From Camelus bactrianus (lineage: Eukaryota; Chordata; Mammalia; Artiodactyla; Camelidae), in assembly GCF_048773025.1 (NCBI RefSeq), contig NC_133544.1, positions 8,122,001 through 8,186,000 on the forward strand: DNA of 64,000 bases. Direction: 5' to 3'. The stretch's first letter is position 1. Each line of letters opens with the position of its first letter. This document shows, piece by piece, positions 21,656 through 32,505 of this stretch. Under the pieces are notes generated by a model, which saw only the letters and a list, made by a program, of their open reading frames with translations, made no database searches and was not told where the DNA came from. The translations under genes were made by a program, and so were the position numbers.

Positions 21656-24059
21656 ACCCGCTATCAAATATTTATATAAATACATAAACAATTCATTTTT
21701 AAAAGTTATACAATTGATGTTGTTTCTTTTTCTCTTTGAACTCATATTTCCACTCCACTTCCCTCCCCCAACTTGTACCTCGATATAAGAAATACCTTCT
21801 TTGCCTGCCATAAAAATATGGATGTACATAGAAACTCAGATGACCACAGTTCCCGCTGAGACTGGGCTCTAGGTATTAAAAGAGCCTTCTGAATGATTAT
21901 GATGATGATTACTAGTTCCCAAATGAGTAAGCCACAGAACATATTGCAAATTACATTAATTATTAAACAAAAAAAATAAAATTTTACTGGAAATGCATCT
22001 CCCGATAGATGTATAAAGCTTTCTCCGTCCATTGGTTCATGTGTCTGTGGATGAATGTTTATTACTGCAGGGAGGCATCAGGGGCCAGCATCAGTTTCAT
22101 TCCTACTTTCCATTTTTATAGCTGTAAGTTCTGAGAAGCCTTTCTCGCAAAAATAAGTAGGTGGGAAGGAGAAGAGCCTGCTTCAGATGTCACTCAGTGC
22201 TTTGAATTATTAAAGAGAAAACCACAGGCCCAAAATGGCATCAGTTGTGCTAAAGCCCATAACAACAAACCCGGATTAAGTACCTGACTGAATGGAAGGT
22301 TCAGCCTTTCCCTAGAACATAGTCTTAATCTGGCCAGCCCGGAGTTTTCTGGTCAGCACCGATGAGGTTATCTCTCACGTGGGCCCTTTCCGTCTCCCCT
22401 CCCATCCCCCTGAGGAAGAAGAGGTAATCTGCATGGTGGACCCTCGCCGTCTCCCCAGAAGGAGGTGACCCGGCCAGAAACAATCCTTTCTTTTCTTTGG
22501 CTGATGACTTCCTTGCCCCACCTTTCTCCTACCCAAACCCTTGTGTTGTCCAGCTCCTCCAAGTGCCTCTCTGGTTGTCAGATTTTTGAATTGTTAAATC
22601 AAGCCAATGAGAACCTACTTACTCAGCTGAATTTTTGTTGTCTTCCAAGTTATCAGCCAAAAGTCACATAGTTCTCTCCCTCTCTCTCTCTCTCTCTCCC
22701 TCTCTCGTCAAAAATGCTTTTTAATACTCTATCAGGAAAATCAGGTCCGTTTTCAATTTAGTTGGAAGAGTGGTAATCTTCCGACTGACAAAAAGGGCAT
22801 TTAGACATGGCTATTTCGAACGGTCCCTCTGTTGGTCTGAGGCTTTGACTCCCTGAGGAATTTACCACCGTCAAGGGGTGACAGGTCTGCCTTCCCTTGG
22901 TGAGGGGGGAGAAGGCGGGAGGAGAGAGGACGAAGCCGCCTGCCTCATGGGCTGCAGACCAGGCTCTGGTGCGGATGAGCTTTAGGAAAGAGTCAACTCA
23001 AAACTGGGGAGCTGGAGAATCACCCCCTTAAATGAGATGTGTCTGAATATCCCTGAGGGGCATGCATAGCCCAGTTTGAAGACCACTTCTCTAGACTTTT
23101 CTAGAGAAATCAGGGGAGACCCCCTGAGTTCCGCCACCCCAGCCACAGCAGTGCCCTGCTGTGACCAGGATCCAGTGGTGCCTGCAGCCGGAGTTGGGAC
23201 AGGGTGGCCCCTACCAGGCTGCAACCTCTTCTAAGTGGACATTAGAACCATGGCTCTGCCCAGGTGATCATGGCTTCCTGGACCATTTTCCATGGAAGGC
23301 AAGAAAACTCTGCTTTTAGCAGGAGCAGGAGACATCAGGTCCCCGCACCTTTTGTTTCCAATTTGAAAACGGAATTTACACCAATTTCCCAGGGTGGCTG
23401 TGGGATGAAATGAGTCATAGAGTATTTTAGTGCTTCAGAAGCATCAGGCATGACACGGCTCAGGGAGGGAGTTCTCCCTGGGGCAGAGCCCAGGAGCAGT
23501 GGGGATCTGGGGTCCGCGGGTGAAGAGACTCCACAGTGGTAGGAACTTGCTCTTTGGAAAAGTTAGCCCAAACTTGAAAGTAAGGCAAGCTGTGGGGCTC
23601 AGCATGTCTGTTCAACATCCTCCCGGGTCCTTGCTTAATAGGTTTATCCAGGAGAGCGTACCTGAGTTTGATTTGGTGAGCGCACGTACTGTGGGTGAAG
23701 TCGCATGCAGGTTTGTAGATTTTTGTCTGGCAGAAATGCCAATTTTTTTTTTTTTTGATTCAGTAGAAAAGGTAACGCCAAAGATTATACTTTTATTGAC
23801 ATGGATTAGTTTTGTACCTAGTCCAGCAACCTAATTCTTATTCTAACTTAAAAACATAGATGTTAATTATCCAGTTTCTCAAATGCTCCTTGAATCCATT
23901 TGACTACCTTACTGGTTCCCTCCTTAATGAGTTGAATATTTCACATTGGTTCATTCTCTCTCTAGTTTTTTCATTCTATATCTTTATGAGAATCATGTTT
24001 TCAGCTTCTTGAAAGTTCTATTTGGACAGCGCTCAGGACTGGTTATATGTATCATCTGT
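21656..24059. other. Mostly unique sequence
   Basis: About 2.4 kb without a recognised gene. It contains a CT microsatellite (22674-22706) and a T-run near 23745. 22340-22560 and 22850-22990 are GC- and purine/pyrimidine-rich. No repeat family is recognised. Confidence 0.4.
22674..22706. repeat. (CT)n microsatellite
   Basis: An almost pure CT/CTCC tract of about 33 bases. Confidence 0.95.
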
Positions 24060-24061
24060 AT

Positions 24062-24200
24062 ATAATTTCTTTTGATCTTAATTAATTGTCTTGATGATCT
24101 TGGACATATTATCACACCCATTCTACAGATGAAGAAATGGAGGCTGACAGAGACAGTGGTGTTTGCCCAAATTGTCCCGGACAGTGAGACATAAACAGTG
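24062..24200 (-). mobile_element. MIR SINE, antisense
   Basis: 'cccattctacagatgaagaa' near 24118 and 'gcccaaattgtc' are the reverse-complement MIR core (counterpart of 'cccattttacagatgaggaaactgagg'). Confidence 0.65.
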
Positions 24201-24767
24201 AATAGTGCGAGAGGGATGTGAAAACTAAACTGTTAAGGTCTTGGGTTCCTTTATTTACTTTTGGCTGAAATCAGGTGAATTTTTAAGGCCAAACTCATTT
24301 GCCTCCCCCTCTCCCATCCCCCCAGCCTACCAGGCCCCAGGCTGGTGAGCTTGTCCTAGTCTGAGTTCTGCCACTTCCAGCTGCAGAATTATTCCGTCTA
24401 CATTCCTGAGAACTCTGTTCCTCAGCCCAGTGACACAGTGGCCCCTGAGGACCACTCACCGGCTCCAGAGCCCCCTTGAGCCCCGTCCCCAGGGTCTGAG
24501 CCTTCAGGTGCATCAAATCACCCAGGACCAGGTGGGAGAAATTGCCATTTCCTTCTCTGGGTGGACCACCCTGATCCAGACTCTCCTCTCCGAAGTCACA
24601 GGTGACTGCCTGGCAGGGAGGGTGGAGCCCCTGAGCAGGGAGGGCTCCCCACCTGCCCTCAGCCACTGCTCCCACTAGGGGGTCCCTCAGCCCAGGGACT
24701 AGTGGCAACCAGAGCCCCTTATGGCACCATTTGGCAGAAATACCCCTTTTCAACCAGGGAGCCCAGT
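24201..24767. other. Unannotated sequence
   Basis: No repeat recognised. A 152-codon minus-strand frame (24295-24753) faces an 82-codon plus-strand frame. Neither shows a known domain. Confidence 0.35.
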
Positions 24768-24769
24768 AT

Positions 24770-24801
<32 letters not shown>
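24768..24801. repeat. (TG)n microsatellite
   Basis: About 15 TG units with one TA interruption. Confidence 0.95.
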
Positions 24802-24806
<5 letters not shown>

Positions 24807-24894
24807 TAATGGGATTTTAAAATAAAATTTAAATGCTGTAACTGGCTCTTTGCACTCAATAACAAAGCACAAATATAATTTTGTATTGTTGATG

Positions 24895-25318
24895 AAGAAT
24901 TAATCTAAGAAAGAAATGGAAAATTTTATTGGAGCCAAATTGAGAATTATAAGCCGGGAAAAGCATCTCAGAAAGTTCCGAGAACTGTTCTGCCCATTAG
25001 AAGTCAAAGCACAGTTACACAAGTTTTTTGAGACAGAGGGCTGTCCATTAAACGGCATATTACTGACAGTTTACAGAATCCAGATCTAAGTGTCATCATG
25101 GCCCCTTAGGAGATCAAGAAGGAATGTCATCTTTTAAGGAGCTGTCTTGCTGGTGCTCGGAGAATGCTGCTCTTTATGGTTAAGCAGGCGTTCCTGCCGA
25201 TCGGGGGGGTTTGGTCCATGCATAATGCAGAATGCGCAGCGCACAGTATGGGGAGAGGAGGTCAAAGGGCAGAGAAAATGCTTTATGTTTAAATTTCTCT
25301 CGTCTTGCCATAAAATAT
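24895..25318 (-). mobile_element. Ungulate-type ERV LTR, antisense
   Basis: On the minus strand the 3' part reads 'ggctccaataaaattttcca' followed by 'tttctttcttag', an AATAAA plus short U5 layout. Upstream 'gtgtaactgtgctttgactt' and 'gtctcaaaaaacttg' are familiar LTR blocks. No internal region adjoins it. The ends are approximate, the element is a broken or solo fossil, and the class is not assigned. Confidence 0.55.
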
Positions 25319-25339
25319 GAATTTTTTTCACAGCGAGAT

Positions 25340-25480
25340 CACATTTCCTCATCTATTTATACTACATAACCTTCCATCGTATGGATGGCTTCACAAGTTA
25401 TTTAATAAATCCTTACTGATGGGCATTGAGGTTGTTCCTAGTGGCTGTGATTTTTAACAAGGTGAAATGTAACAGAGTTA
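25340..25480 (-). mobile_element. Ancient L1-like 3' fragment, antisense
   Basis: 'ataaccttccatcgtatgga', 'agttatttaataaatcctta' and 'gatgggcattgaggttgttc' follow the old antisense L1 pattern (attccattgtatgga ... tttatttaacc ... gatggacatttaggttgtttcc). Confidence 0.5.
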
Positions 25481-25529
25481 AACACAAACCTTCCACATAA
25501 TTCCCCTCTCCCTGCTCCCCAGTAATCAT

Positions 25530-25740
25530 CGTCGCAGTTACCTTTTCTCTGGTGCCCACCGTGTGCCCACTCTGACCATAGTCAGAGGCTCACACCCCGC
25601 AGGGCAGTGCCATTACCTCCACCATCAGTCAACAAAGCCGACCCTCAGAGGCTTTCAGCAGCCTCCTGTGGTCACACCAACTGTGAGAGAGGACCCAGGG
25701 TTCAAACCCCGGTCCGCCTGACCTCAGAGCCCCAGAGGCC
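25530..25740 (-). mobile_element. MIR SINE, antisense
   Basis: 'acccagggttcaaaccccgg' near 25694, 'ctgtggtcacaccaactgtg' and the preceding 'ccaccgtgtgcccactctga' follow the reverse-complement MIR from tail to tRNA-like head. Confidence 0.65.
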
Positions 25741-25825
25741 TAGGATGGAGGAATCTGCCAGGATGGGTGTATGAACCGTGCTGTTTCTTTCTTAATTTTT
25801 ATGATGCTTTGCTTTCTTAGGGCCT

Positions 25826-26298
25826 TGTGGACTTGGGGAGGGATGGCCCCTCCCGGGGCGAGCTAATTCCTAGGAGAGCAAACAACTTACTTGTGAGTCC
25901 AAAGCCCATACCCCAACCACCTCCCTTGTGAAATCCTCACCCCCACACCAATATTCCCCCTGCCCTAACTCACCCCCGGGCCAGGTGCTGGAACCACACC
26001 TTTAGGCCAGAGCCTGATGAAGTTATCCAAACCATCCAGTCCTAAGCTTACACAGTGGGCCCACCCTGCGCGGCCAATTCTGCCCTGCAAAACCGCAGTG
26101 CAGGCTGAGGTCCATATTTCCTTCCCCCTCCTGCCTCCTGACGGCCCCTGGTGCTCCCCCACATGGCTCCACATGGCATGGCATGCCCCTTCCTCTTGGG
26201 AAGTGTAAGTAATAAACTCTTCTTTCAAGGTGATTGTTTCTGTGTGTGTCACACTAACACACTTGATTAAAGTAAAGGCCTGGGTTTATGTTAAAACA
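25826..26298 (+). mobile_element. Solo ERV LTR, sense
   Basis: It runs 'tgtggacttggggagggatg' ... 'gttaaaaca'. The poly(A) signal AATAAA near 26211 ('taagtaataaactcttcttt') is followed by about 85 bases of U5. No matched target duplication was found and no internal region follows. Old fossil, class not assigned. Confidence 0.6.
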
Positions 26299-27019
26299 GT
26301 GTGGTGGCCAGCTGGGCTTTGGCTGGGGATGTGGACCGCCCGCCCTAGCTCTTCCTCCTGGGCTGTCTGCCTGTTCCACCCGTTCCAGGACATCCGCCTT
26401 CCTCTGCGGGTCTGCCCAGTCTCCTGCGTGTGGACCCGGCCAGTTCCCCCAAGGCGGCCGAAGTCTAGACTATGATGCTTTGGTCTAAGTATGTTCGTTT
26501 TCCAGAGCCCTGCTTCTGGGTGCCCTGAGATGCTTACGCTGCTAGTACTCACTTCCCATCTTTGAGAGCTTTACACAAAAACTTCAGACAAGGAGAACAA
26601 TCGCAGTCCCCTCCAAGGCAATGAGGGGGCTGCGTGGGCTGGAAGGAGCAGGGAAGCTGATGTCAATGGCAGGAGAAGCACCTTTTAGGAAGCTGACTGA
26701 CTCTGAGTTTCCACAGAGGCCTTCCTTACAACCGAGCTTTCAGATGTTGAGGACCCCAGGCAGTACACAGTTTCCTAAATTAGAATGTCACAGGGCTTTA
26801 GTGAAACTTTATTTTGAAGTCAATATCCTGTTTCCTTATAAGAATTTCTCTAAAAGAATTTTTTTGTGTATGTGAAACCTAGAAGGAAAAAAAAAAGTGC
26901 CCAGAAAAAAATAGAAAATGGAAACTCAAGAATCAAAATGATTCAGGGTTTTCCCTCAGTTAGATGGTCTGACTGGCCTCTAGGAAAAACTCACCTTGAC
27001 AGAGGTGAGGGGTGAGCCA
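26299..27019. other. Unannotated sequence
   Basis: GC-rich at 26320-26470, then an A-rich patch at 26885-26925. No gene or repeat family recognised. Confidence 0.35.
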
Positions 27020-27235
27020 GAGACATAACAGCCACTATTTTTTGATAACCTGCTGTGCTCTAGGCATGTTAGAGTCGTGACTTCTCGTCCCCTCAACAAC
27101 TCTAATAGATATCGTGTGGGTGTGATGCGTACGTATCTACCTCATTTTACAGACGGAGAAAGTAAGGCCACACCACTGAGATGTGATCAGACCAGCAACT
27201 CAAACCCCAATCTGCTGGACTTCAGCGTTCTTTTC
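27020..27235 (-). mobile_element. MIR SINE, antisense
   Basis: 'tgctgtgctctaggcatgtt', 'ctcattttacagacggagaa' and 'actcaaaccccaatctgctg' in order form a long antisense MIR. Confidence 0.75.
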
Positions 27236-27815
27236 CCTATGTTGTCTTGATATCAACTTTTATGGCTCCTTGGTGTTATATTTTGTGACTACATTGACCC
27301 CTGATTCCCTTCAGTTGATAGGACCTGGGGACACCCAGGTCACAAGTGTGTGGCCGTCCCTGAGGCCCACATCAGTTTCAACGACACTGATGCTTCACTG
27401 CGTCTGAGGACCACACACACTCGCCCGCTCTGTGACTTAAGCATTTCCTTCATTTTCTCTGGTTTAAGGCAAATCCTTTAATTTAGGAGGCCAGTGCCTT
27501 ATCCATTAGGCTACTGGGGCTTCTCAAACCCTTCAATTTAGATTCCAAGAGAAGGGCCTTGCTCAGGGTCACCCAATGAGCAATTTCAGCTCAGCCCCTC
27601 CCCTGTGAACTCCCAGTTCTGGCGGTCCCTCCCTCCACCGCTCCCCCTGCCATCCAGCCTACCCTGCGCATCCTCAGGAGAGGGTGAAAATCACCGTTTT
27701 CCACGTTGTCCAGGAAAACTGGTTGGGAATCAGTTTGTTGAGTTTCCTCCTTTGGAAACCCAGCCAGCGTGTGACTAATTCCACACATCCAGGCCCATTC
27801 AGGGAGACAAAGCCG
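27236..27815. other. Unannotated sequence around the tRNA half
   Basis: Apart from the tRNA fragment, only a possible short antisense MIR piece near 27556-27580 ('cttgctcagggtcacccaat') is visible. Confidence 0.35.
27483..27520 (-). pseudogene. tRNA-Arg(CCT) 5'-half sequence, truncated in the anticodon loop
   Basis: On the minus strand, bases 27520 down to 27483 match nucleotides 1-38 of tRNA-Arg-CCT: acceptor 5' strand, D arm ('gcctaatggataaggc') and anticodon stem-loop start ('ctggcctcctaa'). I see one mismatch, at tRNA position 9. The match stops at position 38, just after the CCT anticodon. The variable region, T arm and 3' acceptor are absent. It cannot fold into a tRNA and is not a tRNA gene. 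It resembles the 5' half produced by cleavage in the anticodon loop. Confidence 0.8.
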
Positions 27816-28125
27816 GAGACACCGACCTCTCAGCCCCTCCGCGCCCCCGGAAACCTGGACGGCAGCCTGGCCAACCTTTGAAGTGCCGTTTCCTCAGAGC
27901 GCGGGCCCGGGCAGCGCCCACCTCCCGCTCCCGGCGGCGGGCCTGCGGCCTCCGCAGGACAACGTCTCCCAGAAGGCGGCCGTTACTGTGCGCGGCGGGC
28001 TCCTTCCCAAAATAGGTGCTGGGGAAGTGGCCCTGCTTCTCTCACTGAGGGAAGGGCGTCTTCCAGAAAGAGCGAAGACATCCTGGGATGGAACCGGGGA
28101 AAGGGAAGGCGGAGCGGCACGGAGA
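27816..28125. promoter_or_regulatory. Dense CpG cluster (candidate CpG island)
   Basis: I count about 21 CpG dinucleotides between 27838 and 28001, with high GC, in a window where CpG is otherwise scarce. Motifs include 'gcgcggcggg', 'cccggcggcggg' and 'aaggcggccgtt'. A 100-codon plus-strand frame (27883-28185) spans it but has no recognised domain. In mammals such islands usually mark promoters or CpG-rich enhancers. No transcript structure can be proven from sequence alone. Confidence 0.55.
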
Positions 28126-28299
28126 TCTTGGGGTTGGTCACTGGGGAGGGACGTCCAGTCTGGGGGGTGGACTGGAGCCCGTTAATCAGACGTGAGGACA
28201 GGGGAGCGAGAGGCCTGGGGGGACTAAGCTGCCAAAGAGCGGCTTGAAGTAGTTCCAGAGATTTTGTTCTGTCATGAAGAGATCCTGGAATATTTCTTC
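28126..28299. other. Unannotated purine-rich sequence
   Basis: G/A-rich on +. No recognised feature. Confidence 0.35.
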
Positions 28300-28935
28300 A
28301 TTTTTTTCAATTAAGGTGAAATTTACAGCAATTTAAAATTAACCCTTTTATTTTATTAAAAAAATTTTTTTTATTGAAGTGTAGTTGATTTGCAATGTTA
28401 GTTTCAGGTGTACAGCAAAGTGATGCAGCTATACATATACATACACACATGTACATTTTCTTTTCAGATTCTTTTCCATTATGTGTTATTACAAGAAATT
28501 AACTATCGTTCCCTGTGCTGTACAATAGGTCCTTGTTTATCTGTTTTATGCACAGTAATGTGTGTCTTCAACCCCTAATCTGAAATTAGCCCTTTTAAAG
28601 TGTACAATACAGTAGTATTTAGTACATTCACACTGTTGTACAACCTCTGTCCTTACCCGGCTCGGAAACATTTTCATCACCTCCAGAGAAAGCCCCGTAT
28701 CCATTAAAGAGCTAGTCCCCATTCCTCTCTCCCTCCAGTCCCCGGCAACAGTTATTATGTGTTTTAGGTCTATGGATTTACTAATTCTGAACCATTTTTA
28801 TAAATGGAATTGTATATTTGACCTCTTGGGTTTGAGCTTTTTTTTTTTTTTAACCTAGCATAATGTTTTCAAGGTTCATCCATGTTGCACCATGTGTCAG
28901 TACTCCATTTTTAAAAAAAAATTAAAAAAATTTTT
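28300..28935 (-). mobile_element. L1M 3' UTR, antisense, split by a younger L1
   Basis: 'caattaaggtgaaatttaca' and 'ttaaagtgtacaatacagta' form the antisense L1M 3' UTR. It continues through 'catccatgttgcaccatgtg'. It is interrupted at 28351-28582. Confidence 0.75.
28351..28582 (-). mobile_element. 5'-truncated L1 3' end nested in L1M, with TSD
   Basis: Read on +: T-rich start, 'ttattgaagtgtagttgatt', 'ttcaggtgtacagcaaagtg' and 'tacaataggtccttgtttat'. A 15-bp repeat, AAATTARCCCTTTTA (one mismatch), lies at 28336-28350 and 28583-28597, and host L1M sequence is contiguous across it. Confidence 0.87.
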
Positions 28936-28939
28936 AAAT

Positions 28940-29077
28940 GGGAGGAGGGTATAGCTCAGTGGTAGAGTATGCGCTTAGCATGCATGAGGTCTAGGGTTCA
29001 ATCCCCAGTACTTCCCCTAAAATGAATAAATAAACATAATTACCTCCCCCTACAAAAAGATTTAGAAAAAGAAAAAA
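28940..29077 (+). mobile_element. Camelid tRNA-derived SINE, well preserved
   Basis: It has an A box ('tagctcagtggtagagt', near 28953) and B box (GGTTCAATCCC at 28995-29005) at tRNA spacing. A tRNA-like head is followed by 'ccagtacttcc', a unique middle ('ataattacctccccctac') and an A-rich tail. This structure gives an internal Pol III promoter. It is the best organism marker in the window (camelid vic-1 type, tRNA-Ala related). Confidence 0.92.
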
Positions 29078-30040
29078 ATAATCGAGATATAATTGACACA
29101 TAAAATTATATTAGTTTCAGGTGTATAACACAATGATTCAATATTTGTATATATTTTGAAATGTTCACCACATTAACTCTAGTTAACATCCATCACTACA
29201 TATTGCTACAATTTTTTTCTTCTTGTGATGAGAACTTTTAAGATCTACTCTCTTAGCAACTTTCAAATATACAGTGCAGTATTAACTGTAGTCACCATGC
29301 CGTGTATAACACCCCTGCAACTTTTTATTTTATAACTGGAAGTTGGGAGCTTTTGACCTTCACCCATTTTGTTCCTCCTTCCCCACCTGCCATTCCTCCC
29401 TCTGGTAACCACCAATTTGTTTTCTGTTTCTGTGAGTTTGGGGTTTTGTTTGCTTGTTTGTTTTCATTTTTTAGATTCTACATATAAATGATATCATATG
29501 GTATTTGTCTTTGTCTGACTTATTTCACTTATCATAATGCCTTCGTATCTCACTCTTTTTTATGGCTGAATAATATTCCATTGTATGGTATAGCACATTT
29601 TATTTATCCATTGAAGGATATTTGGGTTGTTCCCACCTCGGCTATGGTGGATAGTGATGCTATGAATATTTGTGTACAAGTATTTATTTAAGTTCCTGAT
29701 TTCTGTTCACTGGGGTATATACCTCAAAGTAGAATTGTTGGTTCAAATGGTAATTCTGTGTTAATTTTATGAGAAGCTATCAGATTGTTTTTCACAGCAG
29801 CTGCACCATTTCACATTAACGTCAACATCGTAGGAGGGTTCCAATTTCTCACATTCTCTCCAACACTTGCATTTTCAGATTTGAAAAAATTATAGCCATC
29901 CTGGTGGGTGGAAAGTGTCTCACTCTGGTTTTGATTTGCATTTTCCTCATGACTAATGATGTTGGACACCTTTTCCTATGCTTATTGGCCATTTGGAGAA
30001 ATGTCTATTCAAGTCCTTTGCCCATTTTAAAATCAGGTTA
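29078..30040 (-). mobile_element. L1M 3' end (UTR and ORF2 C-terminal part), antisense
   Basis: 'gagatataattgacacataa' at the left is the reverse complement of an L1M 3' UTR. 'gtatatacctcaaagtagaa' and 'cactctggttttgatttgca' towards the right lie in the antisense ORF2 end. No long open frame survives. Confidence 0.8.
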
Positions 30041-30235
30041 GAATCATTTTTTAATCTCAGAGCTGAAAAGGGCCTTGGGATTGAGTGCCCATTGACACTG
30101 CTCCCATTTTATAGATGAGGAGACACAAGCCCAGAAAGGTGCAGAGACAGCCTCAAGATCACAGGCAGTGACTGAGCTGGGACAGAAGTTGGTCTCCTGA
30201 CAATTCCCTGCCTCCCTCACAGTCTGGACAGGCTG
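30041..30235 (-). mobile_element. MIR-family SINE, antisense
   Basis: 'gagctgaaaagggccttggg', 'cattttatagatgaggagac' and 'gatcacaggcagtgactgag' match the antisense MIR group order. Confidence 0.7.
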
Positions 30236-31029
30236 GCCTTTGGCTCTAAGGAAGACTCCAGAGCGGTCATCCAGGGTCAAATTGATCTGGTTTGCTGGTC
30301 ACTCGACTGATGGAGGTGGTCCCTTGGGAGTAGGGAAAGGGCTGTGGAGAGTGAAGCTAGCAGCATCCCAGCTGGCCTCCCTCACCATCCTGGATGTGAA
30401 TCTCTCCAGCTGCTTGTCCCTCTTGCTGTTTCTTGTTCCCATCTTTTTATTCCCATGCAAAATACAGATAGACACACGCATATACGTAAGTGCATAAATG
30501 GAGCATTTCCCCGTCCCTCACGCTCCTTCCTCCTCAGTTTTCCCACCGTGTTGTCTGCAGTCCCCATCCCATGACTTGTTGATGGTGGGGGCTGAGTGGT
30601 TTTGTAGCTGTCTGTTTAGGGGCAGGTCGCAGGCCTCAGATTGTGGAATTTACAGATCCTTGCAAAAATGCAGCTCCGTGGGTGGGAGGGGAGCATGGAA
30701 TTTTTCAATCTTGTCTTTAAGGTCCATCTTCTCAGGGATCTCAGCCTCTTCAGTACCTCCTGCCTCTCCTATGTCCCCAGTTGGCCTGTACCAATGTCCT
30801 TATTAGTTCCTTCCCAGCAGCACCCAAAATGCCCAGCTCTGTCTTATGTTTGCAAACCTCTGAAAACTCAGGCCTGACCCTTTACAGCTTTTTCTCTCCT
30901 CCCCATTATCTCTCCTCCCCAACTCCTCTTCCCCATTCTTGCTCATTATTTAACCAGTCTTCTGGCTTTTGGCTTTCAATCCCCATCCCACTGAAAGGGT
31001 TCTTAGCAATATCGACTGAAAAAAAAAGT
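30236..31029. other. Unannotated sequence
   Basis: About 800 bp with no recognised repeat. Overlapping short frames (up to 102 codons) on both strands lack any domain. Confidence 0.35.
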
Positions 31030-31036
31030 ACAACCT

Positions 31037-31474
31037 AAATGTTGAGAATTATGCTTTATTTGGTGGGCTTGCTGAGAACTTAAGCCCTGGACAGCCCCTC
31101 AGATAGCTCTGAGGGAGGAGCCAGGATATACAGGAGTTTTTGCAAAAGCTCAGGAACATCGAAAGATTACTTACTGCTAATTAAAGAAAAAGCCCAGACT
31201 TCTCAAGTTAATGAAGTCAGTGCTTTTCTAAGTATGGGAAGATACAAGAGTCTGGACTCATTGCATCAGTCCTGTAACACGCACCGTAACTGTCTAGGGC
31301 AAGGACCCTGTTTTTCTCCATCCTGAGTCCCCTCTGTCAGGGCAGCTGCAGTGGCTGCTGGCTTGATGGCTGCACCATCCTTTATTTACTGAAATGGCAG
31401 GTGACATTCTTCTTTCACATAAGGTACGCTGCCTGTCTGTAAATGCAGCCAGAGCTTTTGAGACTTTATCTTGC
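31037..31474 (-). mobile_element. Ungulate-type ERV LTR, antisense
   Basis: Read on +: 'tgttgagaattatgctttat' then 'ggacagcccctcagatagct', 'gaggagccaggatatacagg' and 'gatggctgcaccatccttta'. The early 'ctttatt' is the reverse complement of AATAAAG. ACAACCT occurs at 31030-31036 and 31475-31481 and may be the target duplication, though the TG/CA termini do not abut it exactly. Broken or solo fossil. Confidence 0.6.
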
Positions 31475-31481
31475 ACAACCT

Positions 31482-32265
31482 CTTAAAGGTCTGAGAAAAT
31501 ACAAATGGCGCGAGGGCCAGCACAGGAAGACATTTTTAACAGCATGCAGGCAAACTTGCCCCAGCCTAGAACCGTGAGGTGGTTTAGATGTCGGCTCTCT
31601 TGGGACCTTAAAATTGGACAGTCCAAATGTAGAAAGGACACCCCTACAGCTCCCTCCCTGGAGCAGGCAGGCCCAGCCTCATGAAGGGGTGACCTGAGCA
31701 CTCCCACAGGGCTCTGTGCTCGGAATGGCCTCACACTGGCTTATGGCTCTGTAGCGGCTGTCTTGATCATATTAATAATTTTATCTTTGAACTTGTGTTT
31801 GTAAGTGAAGTCTGATGGGACCTGGAGCGTGTGTGTGTGTGTGAATAAAGGAGATCCATACAATCTGTGTGGCCCTGCTCCTGGCACTTTATTCACATGT
31901 GGTGTTCTAGACGCCCTAAGAAGCGCGATGCAGAAGAGACCTGCGAGACTCACAGTGAGTCCCGGCGAGTGTGTTGTAGCTACAGCTGAGCAGAGGGGGC
32001 TCTGACACCCTCAAAGATCGCACTTTCCTTTCCAGTCAGAACTTGCTTCAAAAGCAGAAAGTGGGTGATGGTGTTTTAAGAAAGAGGAACAACCAAGGAA
32101 CCCTATCTTACCCTTTCTTATTCGTGTTACTTCCCTGTATTAACCAACCAGTAAAGGTGAAAATAATGACAGAGAAGGAAAAGGAGAGAGAGGGGGCCTG
32201 ACGGTGCCTTTTCCTTTCCGTCCTTCCTTCCATCAGTGAATCCAGAGTAGAGTTTCGGTAGAACG
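31482..32265. other. Unannotated sequence
   Basis: Only a short GT tract near 31830 stands out. No gene or repeat family recognised. Confidence 0.35.
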
Positions 32266-32267
32266 CT

Positions 32268-32505
32268 TGCAAATCAAGAAACGAAGTGAAGTGAACCCTG
32301 ATGCAAACTATGAACTTCAGCTAATAATAATGTATCAATATTGGTTAATCAGTTCTAACAAATACACCGCATAATGTAAGATGTTCATAATAGTAAAACC
32401 TGGGGAAGGGAGAAAAGTTTTACGGAAACTCTCTGTACTTTCTGCTCAATATTCTACAAATGTAAAAGCTGTCCTAAATAATAAATCTATCAATAAAAAA
32501 TAAAG
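32268..32505 (+). mobile_element. L1M 3' terminus, sense
   Basis: 'aataataatgtatcaatatt', 'ggttaatcagttctaacaaa', 'ctctgtactttctgctcaat' and terminal 'aataaatctatcaataaaaa' are the characteristic 3' end of an older L1M subfamily, including the polyadenylation signal. Confidence 0.75.

Noticed and set aside
24295-24753. 152-codon minus-strand open frame
   Set aside because: No domain, and an 82-codon frame lies opposite. Probably chance.
25826-26298. Start of a full-length provirus at this LTR
   Set aside because: No primer-binding site or internal sequence follows. It behaves as a solo LTR.
27483-27520. Functional tRNA-Arg gene
   Set aside because: Only nucleotides 1-38 are present. There is no T arm, B box or 3' acceptor strand.
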